64,000 bases of DNA from Xiphias gladius. Its lineage: Eukaryota; Chordata; Actinopteri; Istiophoriformes; Xiphiidae. Numbering within the stretch: the stretch's first letter is position 1; the number at the start of each line of letters is the position of its first letter. The stretch covers positions 7,908,017 through 7,972,016 of the forward strand of contig NC_053414.1 of assembly GCF_016859285.1 (NCBI RefSeq), written 5' to 3'. This document shows positions 1 to 12,300 of this stretch, piece after piece. The notes beneath the pieces are model-generated. The model saw only the letters and a program-made list of their open reading frames with translations. It did no database searches and was not told where the DNA came from. Made by a program: the position numbers and the translations under genes.

Positions 1-1478
1 CAAAAATAAACACTGAGCTGACATAATCAATTCATAACATTGAGAAATTAGCTCCACGTTAGCGGCATTTGCATTTGGCCAGTGGTGACCTGAGGAGTCT
101 GCAACCGATTCCGGGACCCTATTCATCAGAAATCAACCAGGCCTGCTGGATTTAGGCCACTCACAATTTTGGTTACCCTGGTTATACAGACATACCATAC
201 AGACATTATCCACGAACATGTACGAATCTTCTGTACAATGAGAAGTCAGCGTGAGAATAAATTCATTTGGCTTGAAGTATCCAGTGCAGATTGTGGCCGA
301 TTGTTGTCACACTTGGCTTTGTTCTGGTACTAGAGTGCTGAATGTAAGCAGGCTCTAGCTAATATATGTATATAAAGGTGAATTTTGCATGTCGTTCATC
401 ACGAATCTGGCAACCGAGCTTGCTGGATTTTAGGCCACTCCTTGACCAAACAAGCTTGGATTCCACAATTTCCAAGGAACCGCTCTGAATCTCAGTGAAT
501 GGGTGCCTAATAAAGTCAATCGTTATCCCGAAGAGGAATTAAAACACATACCACATATATGTAATCTAAGGACAGAAATGCAGCTAGTGAATTAGTTAAC
601 TTAGTGAATTAACCTAGTCAAGTTAGCTAACCATATTCAGCTGTTATGAAGTATATTAACCAGCTAAGTTAGAGGCGTAAATAATTAGCAACAATATAAA
701 TTACAAAATTCACATTCAAATGTCTGCTGTGAAAAAGGTCTGTATAATATTTCAGCGAGTGTCTGGTGTCTTTTCTAACTTTGTAAGAGCACGTGCCGGA
801 TGCCGACTAGAAAACACTAAAGATAGTGACTGCCGGGCTCCGACAGTTTTAAAGCTGAGACATGTTGGTAATCGCCCGATCGTAGCGTCGTCGACGTCTC
901 ACAGTAACAAGACTACAGACACCGATGACGAACAAGCTGCAGAAAATCCTTAGACGATCTTAACAAATCCCCGCCGATGGGAACAATGCACGAACCGATC
1001 TTGATGCCGCTGGCATGCGATAATAACCCCTGACAGTAGGCTCTGGAGTTGCTGTCTACTACATACTTAATTAAGTTAATTACTTCCTCTTAAATAAATT
1101 ACAACTTCAAATATTCTTCTGTAACATAATAACAAATCCTGAAGCTGCTCTAGTGGCACTGAAAGTGACCAAACAAAAACACACCAAGTTCCCACCGAAT
1201 CACCATGAACAACTTAACAACTGGTTTAAAGTCGATTCACCATTTGCTGTTCGGAAAACAATCTGATAAATACTCTTCAACCAACAGATAAAGTCAGAAC
1301 ATGACATCTATATCCGCAGCTTTGGGAGGGATTTAATTATGATCGTAAATCCAGATTAATCAGAAACATCCGGGAAAAAAACAAACAGATGCAGAACTTG
1401 TTGAACTGTTTTAGGGCAGAATTTCTGTTGAGCGTTTTGCTTCCCTGCACAATAATGTCAAATGCTTTGGACGCTCAC

Positions 1479-3484
1479 CTGACCACAGGTTTCTCTCGTA
1501 GTGCAGGTTTCATTTCTGTAGATTTCCATCGGTGGAGCAGCAAGACGAGCATTTAAAGACAGAGGACGTCATCGTTCATTTCATTTGGAACAGGGTGAAA
1601 AGAAAATTGTGTGCACTATTGGCTTTGTAATAAAAATGATGTGTCTGATTTTCCATTTTAACTTCCTGATCTTACCGTTTTGCACTTGATGCCCCTGTTA
1701 GAAGAAGACAAAATTCGTTGTTAGAGCTGACACTACAATCTGAAGGACTTAAGCTAGATTTGGACATTTCTATCTTGAGACACTTTATTATGAGATAATA
1801 ATTGTTTATGCTTTTAATGCAATGGGTTTCTGTTACCCTGCTTCATCCACAGTCCGGCCTACTTTACAAAGAGATCTGAGCCAAATCAGTGGTGATACAA
1901 GATAACAAATGCAAGGCTGCATTGCATCATGGTCAGTTGAGACTGTTGATGGTGGAGAAAACTTTTTTTTTTTGTTGCACTGGATTGTTCTTTTTAGGAG
2001 TGTTGAATGTCAAAATGGTCAAATCTGAGAAAGAAATTCAAGCTTTTTAATTCTGAGAAAGTGACAAAACCGCCCGTCATTAGCCAAAGATTCGTCGGGT
2101 ATTAAACTCAATTTTATCTGCTTTGTTGTCCGCATTTGACCACATATCAGGCAACTTAAGAACAAAACACACGAAAAGACCAAAACCAACCATGAAATAA
2201 TCCCTCTAACAGGTCTTGCCTGTGTGTCCTGTGCCACCCCGAACTTCGTTGTTGTCCAGTAACGATTTAAAGGGCGCCAACGAGCCACACTGTTGCACGC
2301 GCTGACGTGTTCCTTCATTATGATAAACATAGGCGCTCTTAGGTGCCTGCATACAACCTTTAAGAATACTACTGAGCCTCATTTAAAAATGGAACTACAG
2401 TCTTGTGACTCGTCTTTTTACATATTCAGGAGCACCCGGTGCACGTTGGGCTGCATAAAGAGTAGAGAAGTCAGAAGGTTTTCGACAGAGGGACTAAAAC
2501 ATTATCGATTTTGATCTTTTCATAGGATTTGTCGAGACCATCTTCATCCTTTTAAACGGGAAGGCTGCCGTTATTGCGTAGTTTAGTTATAGTTCACAAA
2601 TCCAGTGAGAAGAGCAAAAACCAATAATTCATTTGTTCATCTGTCAATACTTTCTGACTCCCCTACCCCCTCTGTGGCAATCGCAAGCCCATTCATCCTG
2701 CTGAAGACGTAGAAAAGGGGTCACAAATATTTAGTTTAATTTTTTAAAAAGCTAAACTGAAGTTTTCCCTAACAAAAGCACACCAGTCTTCCGATCACCA
2801 TTTACAAGGTTTCAAACCGGGAAAACAAACTAAAACACCAGGAAAACAGTCAAGAATTTGAAAGTCTGAAAATGTGTTTGGAGAAACACTGCAAAAAGAG
2901 AGCTGCAGCTGTGGAGATAACCGAAATCCCGAAATTCAGTCACTAGTTCATACTTGTTCCGTTGTCTGACAACAGAAACAGGAGAACATGTAAATGAGAA
3001 CAGCTTTATGGGGAATTAAACCTCCGTATATGTGAGCACAGAGAGTAGGAGACAAGCACACGGATACATTTTTTCAATTTCGAAATATGATATGATATTC
3101 ATCCCATATGTTTATGGTAATGAGTCGTGCTTATGAAGGAAAATGTCACCCAGAGTGGCTCGTTTTTGTGGGTTTTTTTTTTTTTTTTTAAATGGTTTTT
3201 GTACAACAATGGAGCTCTATGGCAGAGACCTATAACTAGCAGGAAAGCAACATCAAACATCCGCTACATAGACGATCAATTCATTGGTGACTTCGGTCAT
3301 TTAACGAGACAAGTTGACAATAAGTAAAATATAGAATATCACCAGGCTTCTCCTTTGTATCTGTATTTTTTTTGCCTTTGGCTGTAGCTTGACGCTTGAA
3401 CATTAGAGAAAAGACACAAAACCTGATCTTACCGAAGCAGCTCCCCAGGAGGTAAACGAGTAGGAACAGGTAGCGTGATCTCAT
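1479..3484 (-). CDS. candidate first three coding exons of a small secreted protein (unrecognised)
   Basis: Three small minus-strand exons join in one frame: 3484-3433 (52 nt), 1694-1676 (19 nt) and 1515-1479 (37 nt), 36 codons in all. Exon 1 starts at ATG 3484 and encodes MRSRYLFLLVYLLGSCF, a typical signal peptide with basic N-terminus and hydrophobic core. Exons 2 and 3 read on as GASSAKRNETCTTRETCGQ, cysteine-containing with an N-E-T glycosylation sequon. Donors are strong: exons 1 and 2 share the same gtaagatcagg, exon 3 has cag/gtgagc. Acceptors are taacag (good pyrimidine tract) and ctacag. I could not settle the next exon. Acceptors near 1030, 910 and 890 open short cysteine-bearing frames that soon stop, and the gene may run off the left edge. 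I recognise no family. What I see is the signal peptide, the splice sites and the continuous phase; that it is a gene is inference. Confidence 0.35.
2165..3352. mobile_element. decayed inverted-repeat element, same family as the one at 16090-16892
   Basis: The stretch 2172-2350 (landmarks cgaaaagaccaaaaccaacc, gagccacactgttgcac) matches the left arm of the 16 kb element. The stretch 3110-3352 (gaaaatgtcacccagagtgg, caatggagctctatggca, gaatatcaccaggct) matches its right arm in inverted orientation. The arms are diverged and separated by about 750 bp of other sequence. It lies in the first intron of the candidate secreted-protein gene. No transposase is visible. The outer left limit is uncertain. 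Confidence 0.55.
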
Positions 3485-5725
3485 GATGTGACAAGTCTCA
3501 TGGGATGCGAGGGCTTTCTGGGGAAAAGTCACTGGGGAGGGAATCAGAGAAAGCCGGTTACGCAGTCAGCCACTGATGTTTAGAGGCTGTCGTTGTTGCC
3601 AAAGGTTCTGCAACCAAATATTAGCGGAGGGTGCCAATAACTGTGTCTGGAGTACATTTTGTGTATGTATTTTTTTTTTAACCAATTAGCAAGTTTTGTT
3701 TGTTTTATTTCTTTTGTTCAGTAACCTTTGACATTTTATTAAATATTTTGATCATAAAAAATAGGTTAATTTGCATTTATTTCTGAAGATATTCTAAATT
3801 CTGTACTTAGAATTCAGGGTTTGCAAATAATTTCCACCAGACTCACACTGTCTTTTAATTTTAAGGTACATTTAAATGTACAGCAAAAGCCGAAAACATT
3901 ATATCAACACACATCTTTGTATGAGAACAGCAGATACAGTATGAAATAATAAATGTAGTCATTCTCAACGAGGTGTGCCCCTTTTGCTCCTTTGAAATCA
4001 TGAAAAAGCTTAATGTATTAAATAAGTAAGCTTTCTTTTATTAAAAACAAACCGCGCCATTGTTGTCCAGTCGCTGTTTAAATCTAATGCACTCTGTCAA
4101 TTAAAGCTCGGAGCCTGTTTGGTTGGCAGCAGATAGGGATCAGGGAGTGGCTGTCAGATATTTTACAGACAGTGGCATAAAGTTGCCTTTAACATAAGAG
4201 CACAACGGCGATGAGACAATAGATGCTTCAGAGGAAAGAATGCTGAAACTCTGCACCCTCCATCGCCGAACAATGAACACAAAGCCAAGGAGCACATGAC
4301 CATGGGTGGAAAAAAACCCCCAAAAAACAGACAACTAATCCTATAAAATGCTGCTCAGATAGCTTTACCTCATTTCACCCTGGTCCTTGCAACGCACACG
4401 CAACAGGTGCTTTCCCTATTTCTTTTCAGTATTATCTAGAGCCAGTATGTTTTTTGAGACACCTAATGTTACAAAGAAAGGGAGTTCAGGTAAAAAAAAG
4501 CCATATTTGTTGATATTTGTCACATCTCTCATGTTGTGTCAAGTGACTCACATCTCTCAGCCTCTGTCATAAAGTGTGTAAGCCGATAACAACTAATGCA
4601 CAGATTGTCTTCCTTACTTTGCTTTCTTCCCCCCACACACACACACACACAAACTGCCTAGACTTACAGTCTTTCTAACTCTAACTAACTCTAACCTTGA
4701 CCGTGACCCCAACCAAAAACTAAGTCATGAAGGGGATTTCTTCAAGTCTATCTTAATACTTTACCCCCATGCCATACTCTACTGTACTGTATGTACACTG
4801 AAAGAGTTATCAGTTGCTGTAACTGTTCCTCCTGCTCATACCGACCATGAAGAGGGCCGTTCCTAAAACGATTCCAGGGCAAGATAAGGTGAGGCTTCAA
4901 ATGTGCGAGTTACTAAAATTAAGTGGGTATTCTCCAAAGTTATGGTCTTTGTAGTAACCCATCCTCTTAGACTGGATAGGAGGGGATCACTTCGTAGCCA
5001 TTATGAAGCGATCAGTATAGCTCTCAACGCACAAACGGGAGGTGAGTCCCCACAATGTGCCCGTGCGAACAGATTTGTTAATTTAATTCGAATTTGAATT
5101 TGAGGATAAACTCCCTGATACACATCTTCTCATTTTCAGACAAAAAAACAAAAAAAAAAACATGGAAAATAACAGACATTTGAAAGAAATAAATACATAT
5201 ATAGTAGTAATGATAATAAAGTGGAATAATCCGAGCAACACAAAACAGTCAACAGAATAACATCAACATGGACACACACACACACACACAAGGGCTCTCC
5301 CTCAATCCCGCACCGCACACACACACTACATCTCGAGTGTAAAATAAAGAAAGGGTGTTGAGTGTGTCTGAGTGAACATGATGATCTAAATGGAACTGTT
5401 GTATGTCCACACATGAGCACAGTAACTCAAGATCTGTGTGCGCACCGTCAAGTTCAGGAACATTCCCATTAGCTGTGGAAACAGGAGGGTTCGACGTCCT
5501 CTCTGCGGAGAAAATGATTTGTTTGTTTTGTGGTTTAGGTTTTTGAAAAGGTTTTTGTCGCTCGATGTAAAAACATGAGCTGTGTATTAGGAAGAGAATC
5601 TTTTCACTCATCGATCGTCAGATGAAAGAGTTATTTGTTTGTAATATATAAGTTTTGTTCTTTTCTTAAAAATTGTTTTACGGCTGCAAAGATATTTTGG
5701 GGTCTTATTACTAAGTAACTAACAA

Positions 5726-5757
<32 letters not shown>

Positions 5758-6339
5758 CCTCACGAGTTACCGCTCAACACTTTCACCCTGGTGGTTCTTT
5801 ATAGTGTATTGCAAAATAGGTCTTTGTGTCAAATATTTGGTTAAAGTTTAAGTGTTTGTTCAGGATCATTCGCTGTCCAAACACATTTCTTACCTGCCAG
5901 GTGAAAGAAAAACATTATTTAGATTCTTGGTGACCAATTCGCTATTTCTAACAGTGGTGGTGTGAAAATATTTGACAATGTTTGTCACCCTCATCCACAG
6001 TCAGAAGAAAACATAATTCCTTCCCTCTTAGGGTTCTTTTTTAAACTCATATTAAGTAATAGGATGTAAAAAATTGAACTGAAAGGAGTTTAGACAAAAT
6101 CAAAAAATAAAATCTGGTTGCACAATCTTATCAGTAGAGGTTATCAGTCAAAAGAAGGACATCAAATCACATAAAAATGTGAAGATTTCAGGGATAACAC
6201 AAAAAAACTTCCCAGAGTTATTTCCATTGAGATCCATGATGTACAAATAACAAAGATCTTTTTAAAATTGTGGTGGTCACTTTCTTTTGTTTCGGTGTTT
6301 TAATGTGTAAAGGCAACTTCTTCCAATTTCTGGCACCAC

Positions 6340-6855
6340 AGGACTTAGTAATGGAGTACATTTACTCAAGTGCTGCACTTAAGTACCGTTTTGAGGTACT
6401 TCGCTTGAGCATTTTCATTTGATGCCACTTTATACCTCTACTTCACTGCATTCCAGGGGGAAATATTGTACTATTTACTCCAATACGTTTTGATCTTCTG
6501 ACTTAAATTCACCTTGCAGATAAAGATTTTACATACAAAACCTACAGTCAACCTAACTATGATGAATTACCGTAGATAGAAGTACCCAGAGGTACATTAA
6601 AGTAAATATTACACAAAATAGGTCACAAGAAGAAGGCATTCTGCATTAAGAGTACTTTTACTTTTTAATGCTAATTCTTGACCATGTACAGTTCATGAGT
6701 TACAAAAGAAGGTAGTAGGATTAGATAGTTACACTTGACACTTAATATTATGTTGCTATTACTTTTGTACTTTTACTTCAGTCAAAATTTTGAATGTAAG
6801 ACTTGCAATGAACCATTTTTGTTACTTAAAGTATCTCAATACTTCCTCCACCAAT
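6340..6855. repeat. dispersed teleost repeat (aagtactt/agtaaaagtac family)
   Basis: The block carries the landmark phrases of a very common fish repeat: tactcaagtgctgcacttaag at the left, tttactttttaatgc inside, and acttaaagtatctcaatact with cctccacca at the right. Other copies in this window are at about 19285-19760, 20003-20215, 40955-41395 and 46605-47130. No coding capacity is seen. Confidence 0.7.
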
Positions 6856-9059
6856 AAGTTTATCTCTTTCAGCCAGGGATTTCATCCACTGGATTTCCTG
6901 TAAAACCTTTAGTATTCTTTGTTCTAAAGGTTATTTAGAAAGTCACCTTTTTTATTAGATATTACTATAAGGAGAGGGCCTCTTCTTGGAGGATCACCTA
7001 CAGGCTCGAACGTAATCTAACCCAGTTTAATGAGGCAGAATTTATTATTCCCACGGCTGAAATCCCCAGTCGGCATGTTGTTGCCAGGGGCGCGAGCTCG
7101 CACAACAAAAATGACCAGATTATGGTCATTGAAGTGATTACTTCACTGATTTTCAACCTGATCTGCCTGCATTTATCATTGTAAAACCTGCTCATACTCA
7201 CCATTGATTTAACGAGGCTCTATTTTTCTCTATTTACTCTTAAATATGAATAAATATCAGTCAGTGGGAGTGAGAAGTACATATGGAAAAAAGAAAGCTG
7301 GTGATGTGATCCTTTAGGTTGCAGTGACAGATTTGATGTGGAACTAAAATGACACAATGTGAACGTGAAATCAGAGCCGAATCTCTTACCAAATCTTGTC
7401 CTGTAGCTGGAGTCCTTCAGGTGCTGCAAAGTGCCAGGGTTAGACACTCCTGACACCTGAGAAACAGGTGTCTCGGTAATCCGCTGAAGGGTGTGTTGCT
7501 ACCTGTGACGACAACACAGGTAATGGTGGCGGACTCCTCTCTGCTGCACAAGGGGGCGGGAACAAGTTTTGCTCCCTCTGCTTCAGGCGTGTACTACACT
7601 GCTGCTGCGCATGTGTAATGTGTTTAGGTGTTTAGAGCACATCAGCTTTTGTGTCCACGAATGCCCGTGTGAAAGAACGTTCAAAAGTTATGTCGGGTTT
7701 ATGTTCAGCAGGTTACACCTCCCCAGCATTTATTTTTGGATATATAAGCCTCTAGCTTTGTTAACAATAAAACAATGTGGAAATTAATAATTCAATAATG
7801 TAGTGTTTAACCCAAAGATTGAATTAATATGGATTTAAAACAGTAGCTGTTTTCTTTGATTACATCGCACCCAACACAGTCGTGATGTATTGAAACCCAA
7901 ACAGGGGTTGAGCATAAACGGTTACGCCACAGATGAAAAAAGAGATCCCTTTTAAGGCTTTAAAGGTGACGCATGTCCTTAATCTATTCCATCATTTAAC
8001 ACAGGGTGGTCTGTCAATCGGCTTTTATTCCCGAAGTTAGAAATAAAACATCAAATAATGAGCAAGGAATAAATTAGAAAATGTAAATGTGGACTGTAAA
8101 AGTCACAGTGACTGAAAACATGCTATTATCAAAACTAAGGGACTTTAGTGTTCATGTGTATGTGTACACACATAATCACACACAAACACAAAGACACACA
8201 CAAACACACACACCGTGGCATGCACACCCACATCAACTTAAACTGGTTTGTTAACAATCTGAGGTTTCAAGCAAACTGAATTCAGTATAATAGAGGGTGA
8301 TTCCTTCAGTATAGAGGGTGACTGACTCTTACAATGAGCACAGCCCCAGGCATTCAGGAAGTGGATTACACAATATTTAATTAAACTGAAGTTTATTCAC
8401 ACTTTTATGAAGGAGGTGGGTAAAAATCAGTATTCTCACAACCACCACGGATGGAATATTACACAACTCACAGGTTAGTCAGTGTCCCACTGGTTCAGAG
8501 GCCATCTGATTCATTACAACTCTCTAAGAATTTCATGCCAGAAATATTGTATTTGAAAGAATACTGAACAAATGTACAGAAACCAATGTGTTTAACCTTT
8601 CAGTGTGTGTATTTGTATGTGTCAGTTGCAGATCTCCAACTTAAAGCTGGACCAACTACTATCAGGAATGGGAGGTTAGACACGTTAGATCTTGTTTGTT
8701 TAATCCATATAGAGACCAAAGGGGGTCAAAGGAGTCAGACTATTTCTCAGCTGCTCAGAGCCAAGTGGTAAGCCCTTTTCACATTATAGCGGTAAAACAA
8801 GGGTCTTTGCGCAGTCTTTGCCTCCGAAACTCCGCTACAACGCCGATGCTTCTAGCAGTGGATCGTTGTGCCTCAGAGACTCACAAACGGTGTTTTTGAA
8901 ACAATCTTGGCAGCTGCATCTGTCAGGTGACATCTCGCCGAGCGAACGGCCCGTCTTTGACTGGTCTCGGTATGAGGGTAATTTCTTGTTGTTCAGTTTT
9001 GGGAAATTAAAAAAAAACAGTTAGTTGGTAGGCTAATTAGTTTTTCGTCTGTTAAGGCA

Positions 9060-9130
9060 AGGTCAAGGTGGTGAAGGTCAAGGTGGAAAAGGTCGGCGCT
9101 GGGGTCAAAGTTCATCAAATTTGAACTTTG
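9060..9130 (+). promoter_or_regulatory. cluster of nuclear-receptor half sites with a DR1-like element and palindrome
   Basis: Within 70 bp there are AGGTCA half sites at 9060-9065 and 9075-9080, a related AGGTCG at 9090-9095, and GGGTCAAAGTTCA at 9102-9114. The last is a direct repeat spaced by one base, the form bound by HNF4, PPAR-RXR or COUP-TF type receptors. It overlaps a perfect inverted repeat, CAAAGTTCA (9106-9114) and TGAACTTTG (9122-9130), with a 7-base spacer. Part of the pattern is a short internal duplication of aaggtcaaggtgg. Function is inference from motif spacing; no neighbouring gene start is evident. Confidence 0.3.
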
Positions 9131-9689
9131 CACTGCTCGGATCACTGCGGACATCTGCACAGAGCCGTCGCAACGCACCACATTCACCATAATGAGGCTA
9201 ACGTGAATACGCCAGTAGTTGGAGTCATGACGCAGGTTTTGTACAGATTAAAAATAAGGTAGCTGTATTAAGTCATAAGTTTTTCTTTCTGCTTCGCATG
9301 TTCACAATATAAATCTGATACGTTTACAGTATGTCAGTGCTGTGTTTACACCTTGTTAACCCCCAAGTGGCCAAAAATTAAAAAAAAAAAAAATCAATTA
9401 ACACCGCTTTAGGAATCTATTTAGTATTTTTTATCAAAACGTGAATAATATCTGTCAAAAGCATAAGGCTTTATTTCTTTCCTTTTCTTGCCTGAAAATC
9501 ATCCTGAATATTCTTCATGGGCAGATGGGGAAGGTGATGATACGGCCTCAATGAGCTTTGTGTATTAGAAACTAACAGTCATTTCTAGACACACATTCCA
9601 GCAGAACTTGTAATGTGTGTTTACAGAAATAACTCTTGAGATGGAAAATGTGATTAAATGACTTGACAATAACCATGTAGTTGCATTTT

Positions 9690-10310
9690 TTTCCTCCAGG
9701 CGTCCTCAGCTCTCTGGATCATACGGCATTTCCCTCCACTGCCTCTGCTAGGCATCCTTGAGATAATCCTCTCGCTGCTTCCCGGTGCTGCAGGGTTATC
9801 AGCCTTAAACATCACACGACTTGAACTGGTGTCTCCTGCCCCCTTGCGTCAGTTTGCCAAGTTGTTCCTTTTTCTTTACCGTGAGTTTGACAGTGTGAAC
9901 TCGGGAGTTTCCTGCCGGTTGTCGAGTCTTAAATCACCTCCCATCGTTCGCCTGTCAGTTTGTTCACCTGCCTTAATGAGCTTCAGTCGCGAGTCCCCTC
10001 CTTCAGGTTTCCTCTTCCGCCTCTAATCCCTGCCAAACTTCAGCTGCTCCGGCCAGCCCCCTCCTCTCTCTACAATGGTGGTGTTCTTTAGTCATCAAAC
10101 CATTAGGTTATATCAGTTCATTTTGGGTTCATTTTATTATTAATGTCATATGTTTATGTTTATTTATCTTTGCTCAGATTAGTTTTCCTTGTTTTTGCTG
10201 TACCTCCACGTGTGCCTCCCTGACCGGAGTCGAATCCCCTTCTATGCACAAACGTAGTTGGCCAACAAAGCTGATTCGGATTTCGGATGCCAATTGAGTC
10301 TGTGTTCTGC
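9690..10310. repeat. probable retroelement-derived block
   Basis: The right part, near 10245-10290 (acgtagttggccaacaaagctgattcgga), resembles the 'cttggccaataaagctgattctgatt' tails that end many fish non-LTR elements. The GC-richer stretch at 9710-10060 has frames without protein-like features and may be the body of the same insertion. Assignment rests on the tail only; boundaries are approximate. Confidence 0.35.
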
Positions 10311-11171
10311 TACCCTGAAAACATCACAGTAAAGCAAGTGTGCAAGCAGAACTACAATATTTTACAAGGTAATTTATAACGTCATATAAACCAGAGGTCA
10401 AAATAATGAATGGGAGGAGATGGATAGGTGACAACATCAGTGGCACAGACTTCTGCGTCCCTTTCACAACAGCAGGGTCAATGACACGTTTAGAAATGCA
10501 GGTAGTCTACTGGAGAGGATTGTTATTATCCACTGACCGACACCCGCTGCAACTTAAGTTACTGCAGTGTCTGATTTAACTGTGCGCTGAACCTATAACC
10601 TGACAGCAAACTCAATCTACAAAGGCTGAAATGAACAATTTTACTATTAAAGTGAGGGTTTGGAAGTATGACAATAAAAACAGTGAGGTGATACAAGTTT
10701 GTCAAGTGTCAGAGATTTTGCCATTCTGTTTATACCGTGGCAGCCCCCACTTTAATATCTCTGGTTGTATTAGACTGTTGTGGGCAGTGTTGCACATCAA
10801 TAAGCAAGACAGTTTTATGGCAATATGGATTTGTTTTGTATCAATGTGATGGAGCACCTTGATTTGTCTTGTATTTTATTTGCTGGTTTAGCCAGAAAAC
10901 CGACATTATTGTCTTGTTAATTTTTTTCATAAACCGTATCTCAACTGATTTTCGAGAAAAAAAACAACACACACATACATTTTATATATATATATATATA
11001 TCATTAAAGCAATATGACATTACCCATACAGTGACAGAGGATTTTATCCACTCGTAATTAAGGTGCTAATGAACATGTTGAGTGGTACGTGTACTTGGTG
11101 CACGTTTTTTAATTTCATAAATCAAAACACAATTGAGCTTTTCCTCACTCCGAAGTTAAATTAATTAAGGG

Positions 11172-11486
11172 TTACAGGGAGTATTCCAGCAATTTAGCAT
11201 CATACTTCCATAAAACTGATTCATCAGAGGCCAAGAGGTCGTGACTTTTACTCGTTAGTATGACGCAGGCTCCAAAAACACCAGCTCCTACATTTCCCAC
11301 AATGGGACTCGATGTCGTATTTTCATCAAACCCCCGTCTGATAACATAACAGTCAAATCTTTCAAATTCCACGCCTCCAGTTTGTGTACAGGCTTTTTCT
11401 AAATTTGCAGCCAAGATAATGTCTAACTGTGATATTATCGAGGGGGGACGGCACATCAAAGCTATCTCCAGAGCCACAGAAGACAT
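11172..11486 (-). other. 104-codon open frame of unknown nature, probably inside a dispersed repeat
   Basis: An intact frame runs from ATG 11486 to a stop at 11172 on the minus strand. The predicted product has mixed, fairly protein-like composition (it starts MSSVALEIALMCRPPS and includes SPIVGNVGAGVFGACVIL). I recognise no domain, signal peptide or catalytic motif. The nucleotide sequence reminds me of a repeat often seen in fish transcripts, so I favour a non-coding repeat that happens to stay open. It sits about 0.6 kb upstream of ears2 in the opposite direction, so a divergent gene or promoter transcript is not excluded. Confidence 0.25.
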
Positions 11487-11959
11487 TATACAACTGACAT
11501 ACTGCTGACTGAATGGTACTCTTTGTGGCTACGAGATAGATTTTTTTTTTAGTTCACAGGCAGCAGGTACAAGCTTCAAAAACAAAAGGACCAACAAAAA
11601 CAAACACACAAAAAACTCATTAAATAATTGCAACTGAGACATGAAGTAACGCAGTTTTTTTCTTTTTTATTATATGTAAAACACTTTTAAGATTTAAGAA
11701 AGTTTAGAAATATTAATTTAAAGTGATTAATTAGGTGTGTAAAGTCTCTACGTTTACCCAGTAATGTCATTATATCAGAAGAAGTAATAATAATGTCCGC
11801 TGGGTGGCGGTATGCTGTTTGTGGGTGCTCAATTCTTCTTCCGGTTTTGTTTCGACGAAGACTACAATTATTCCGTGGGGCGAAATCATGTTTTACCCGA
11901 ACATTCACACTTGTGCGGGGAAAACTTTAACAGTTACAGCGTGTAGTTTTAGCGTCTTG

Positions 11960-12300
11960 TCGTCGTCTTGTTGAAATGCGGTTTCGGTAAACCGTCGTGC
12001 GTCGGACTTCGAGCGGTGCCGTTCGTGTCACCGGTGTGACCGTCGAAACGCCGGCGTGTTGCGTCCCGTCATGATGTCGTGGTGGCCGAGGGCATGTCAG
12101 CGGTGTTCCCTGACCGGCGTGGTGACCCGGAGAGGCCCCCGGTGCCCCAGCAACGGGCGGGGCGAGCTCCAGTTCGGCGCCGCCGTCAGGGGCTGCTCCT
12201 CCTCCTCGTCGCCCTCGCTTCAGGGGGAGGTGAGGGTCCGGTTCGCGCCCAGCCCGACAGGTAAGGCGCTCGCCGAAACACACGGCGAAAAAAAATATCC
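11960..12300. promoter_or_regulatory. CpG-rich 5' region of ears2
   Basis: CpG density rises sharply here relative to the AT-rich flanks (cgtcgtcg, ccgtcgtgcg, cgaaacgccgg and so on) and spans the first coding exon of ears2. This fits a CpG-island promoter of a housekeeping gene. No TATA box is obvious. The call rests on base composition and position alone. Confidence 0.45.

Larger units (their letters stand above)
3490..11150. other. stretch without recognised genes; repeats and simple sequence
   Basis: I see no conserved coding exon in this stretch. Short open frames lack protein-like composition or supporting splice sites. It contains CA runs near 4637-4651, 5273-5290, 5729-5757 and 8165-8212, a TA run near 10983-11001, a copy of the 'agtacttaagta' repeat at about 6340-6855, the half-site cluster at 9060-9130, and a repeat-like block at about 9690-10310. 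The rest is AT-rich and gives no signal I can name. Confidence 0.5.
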
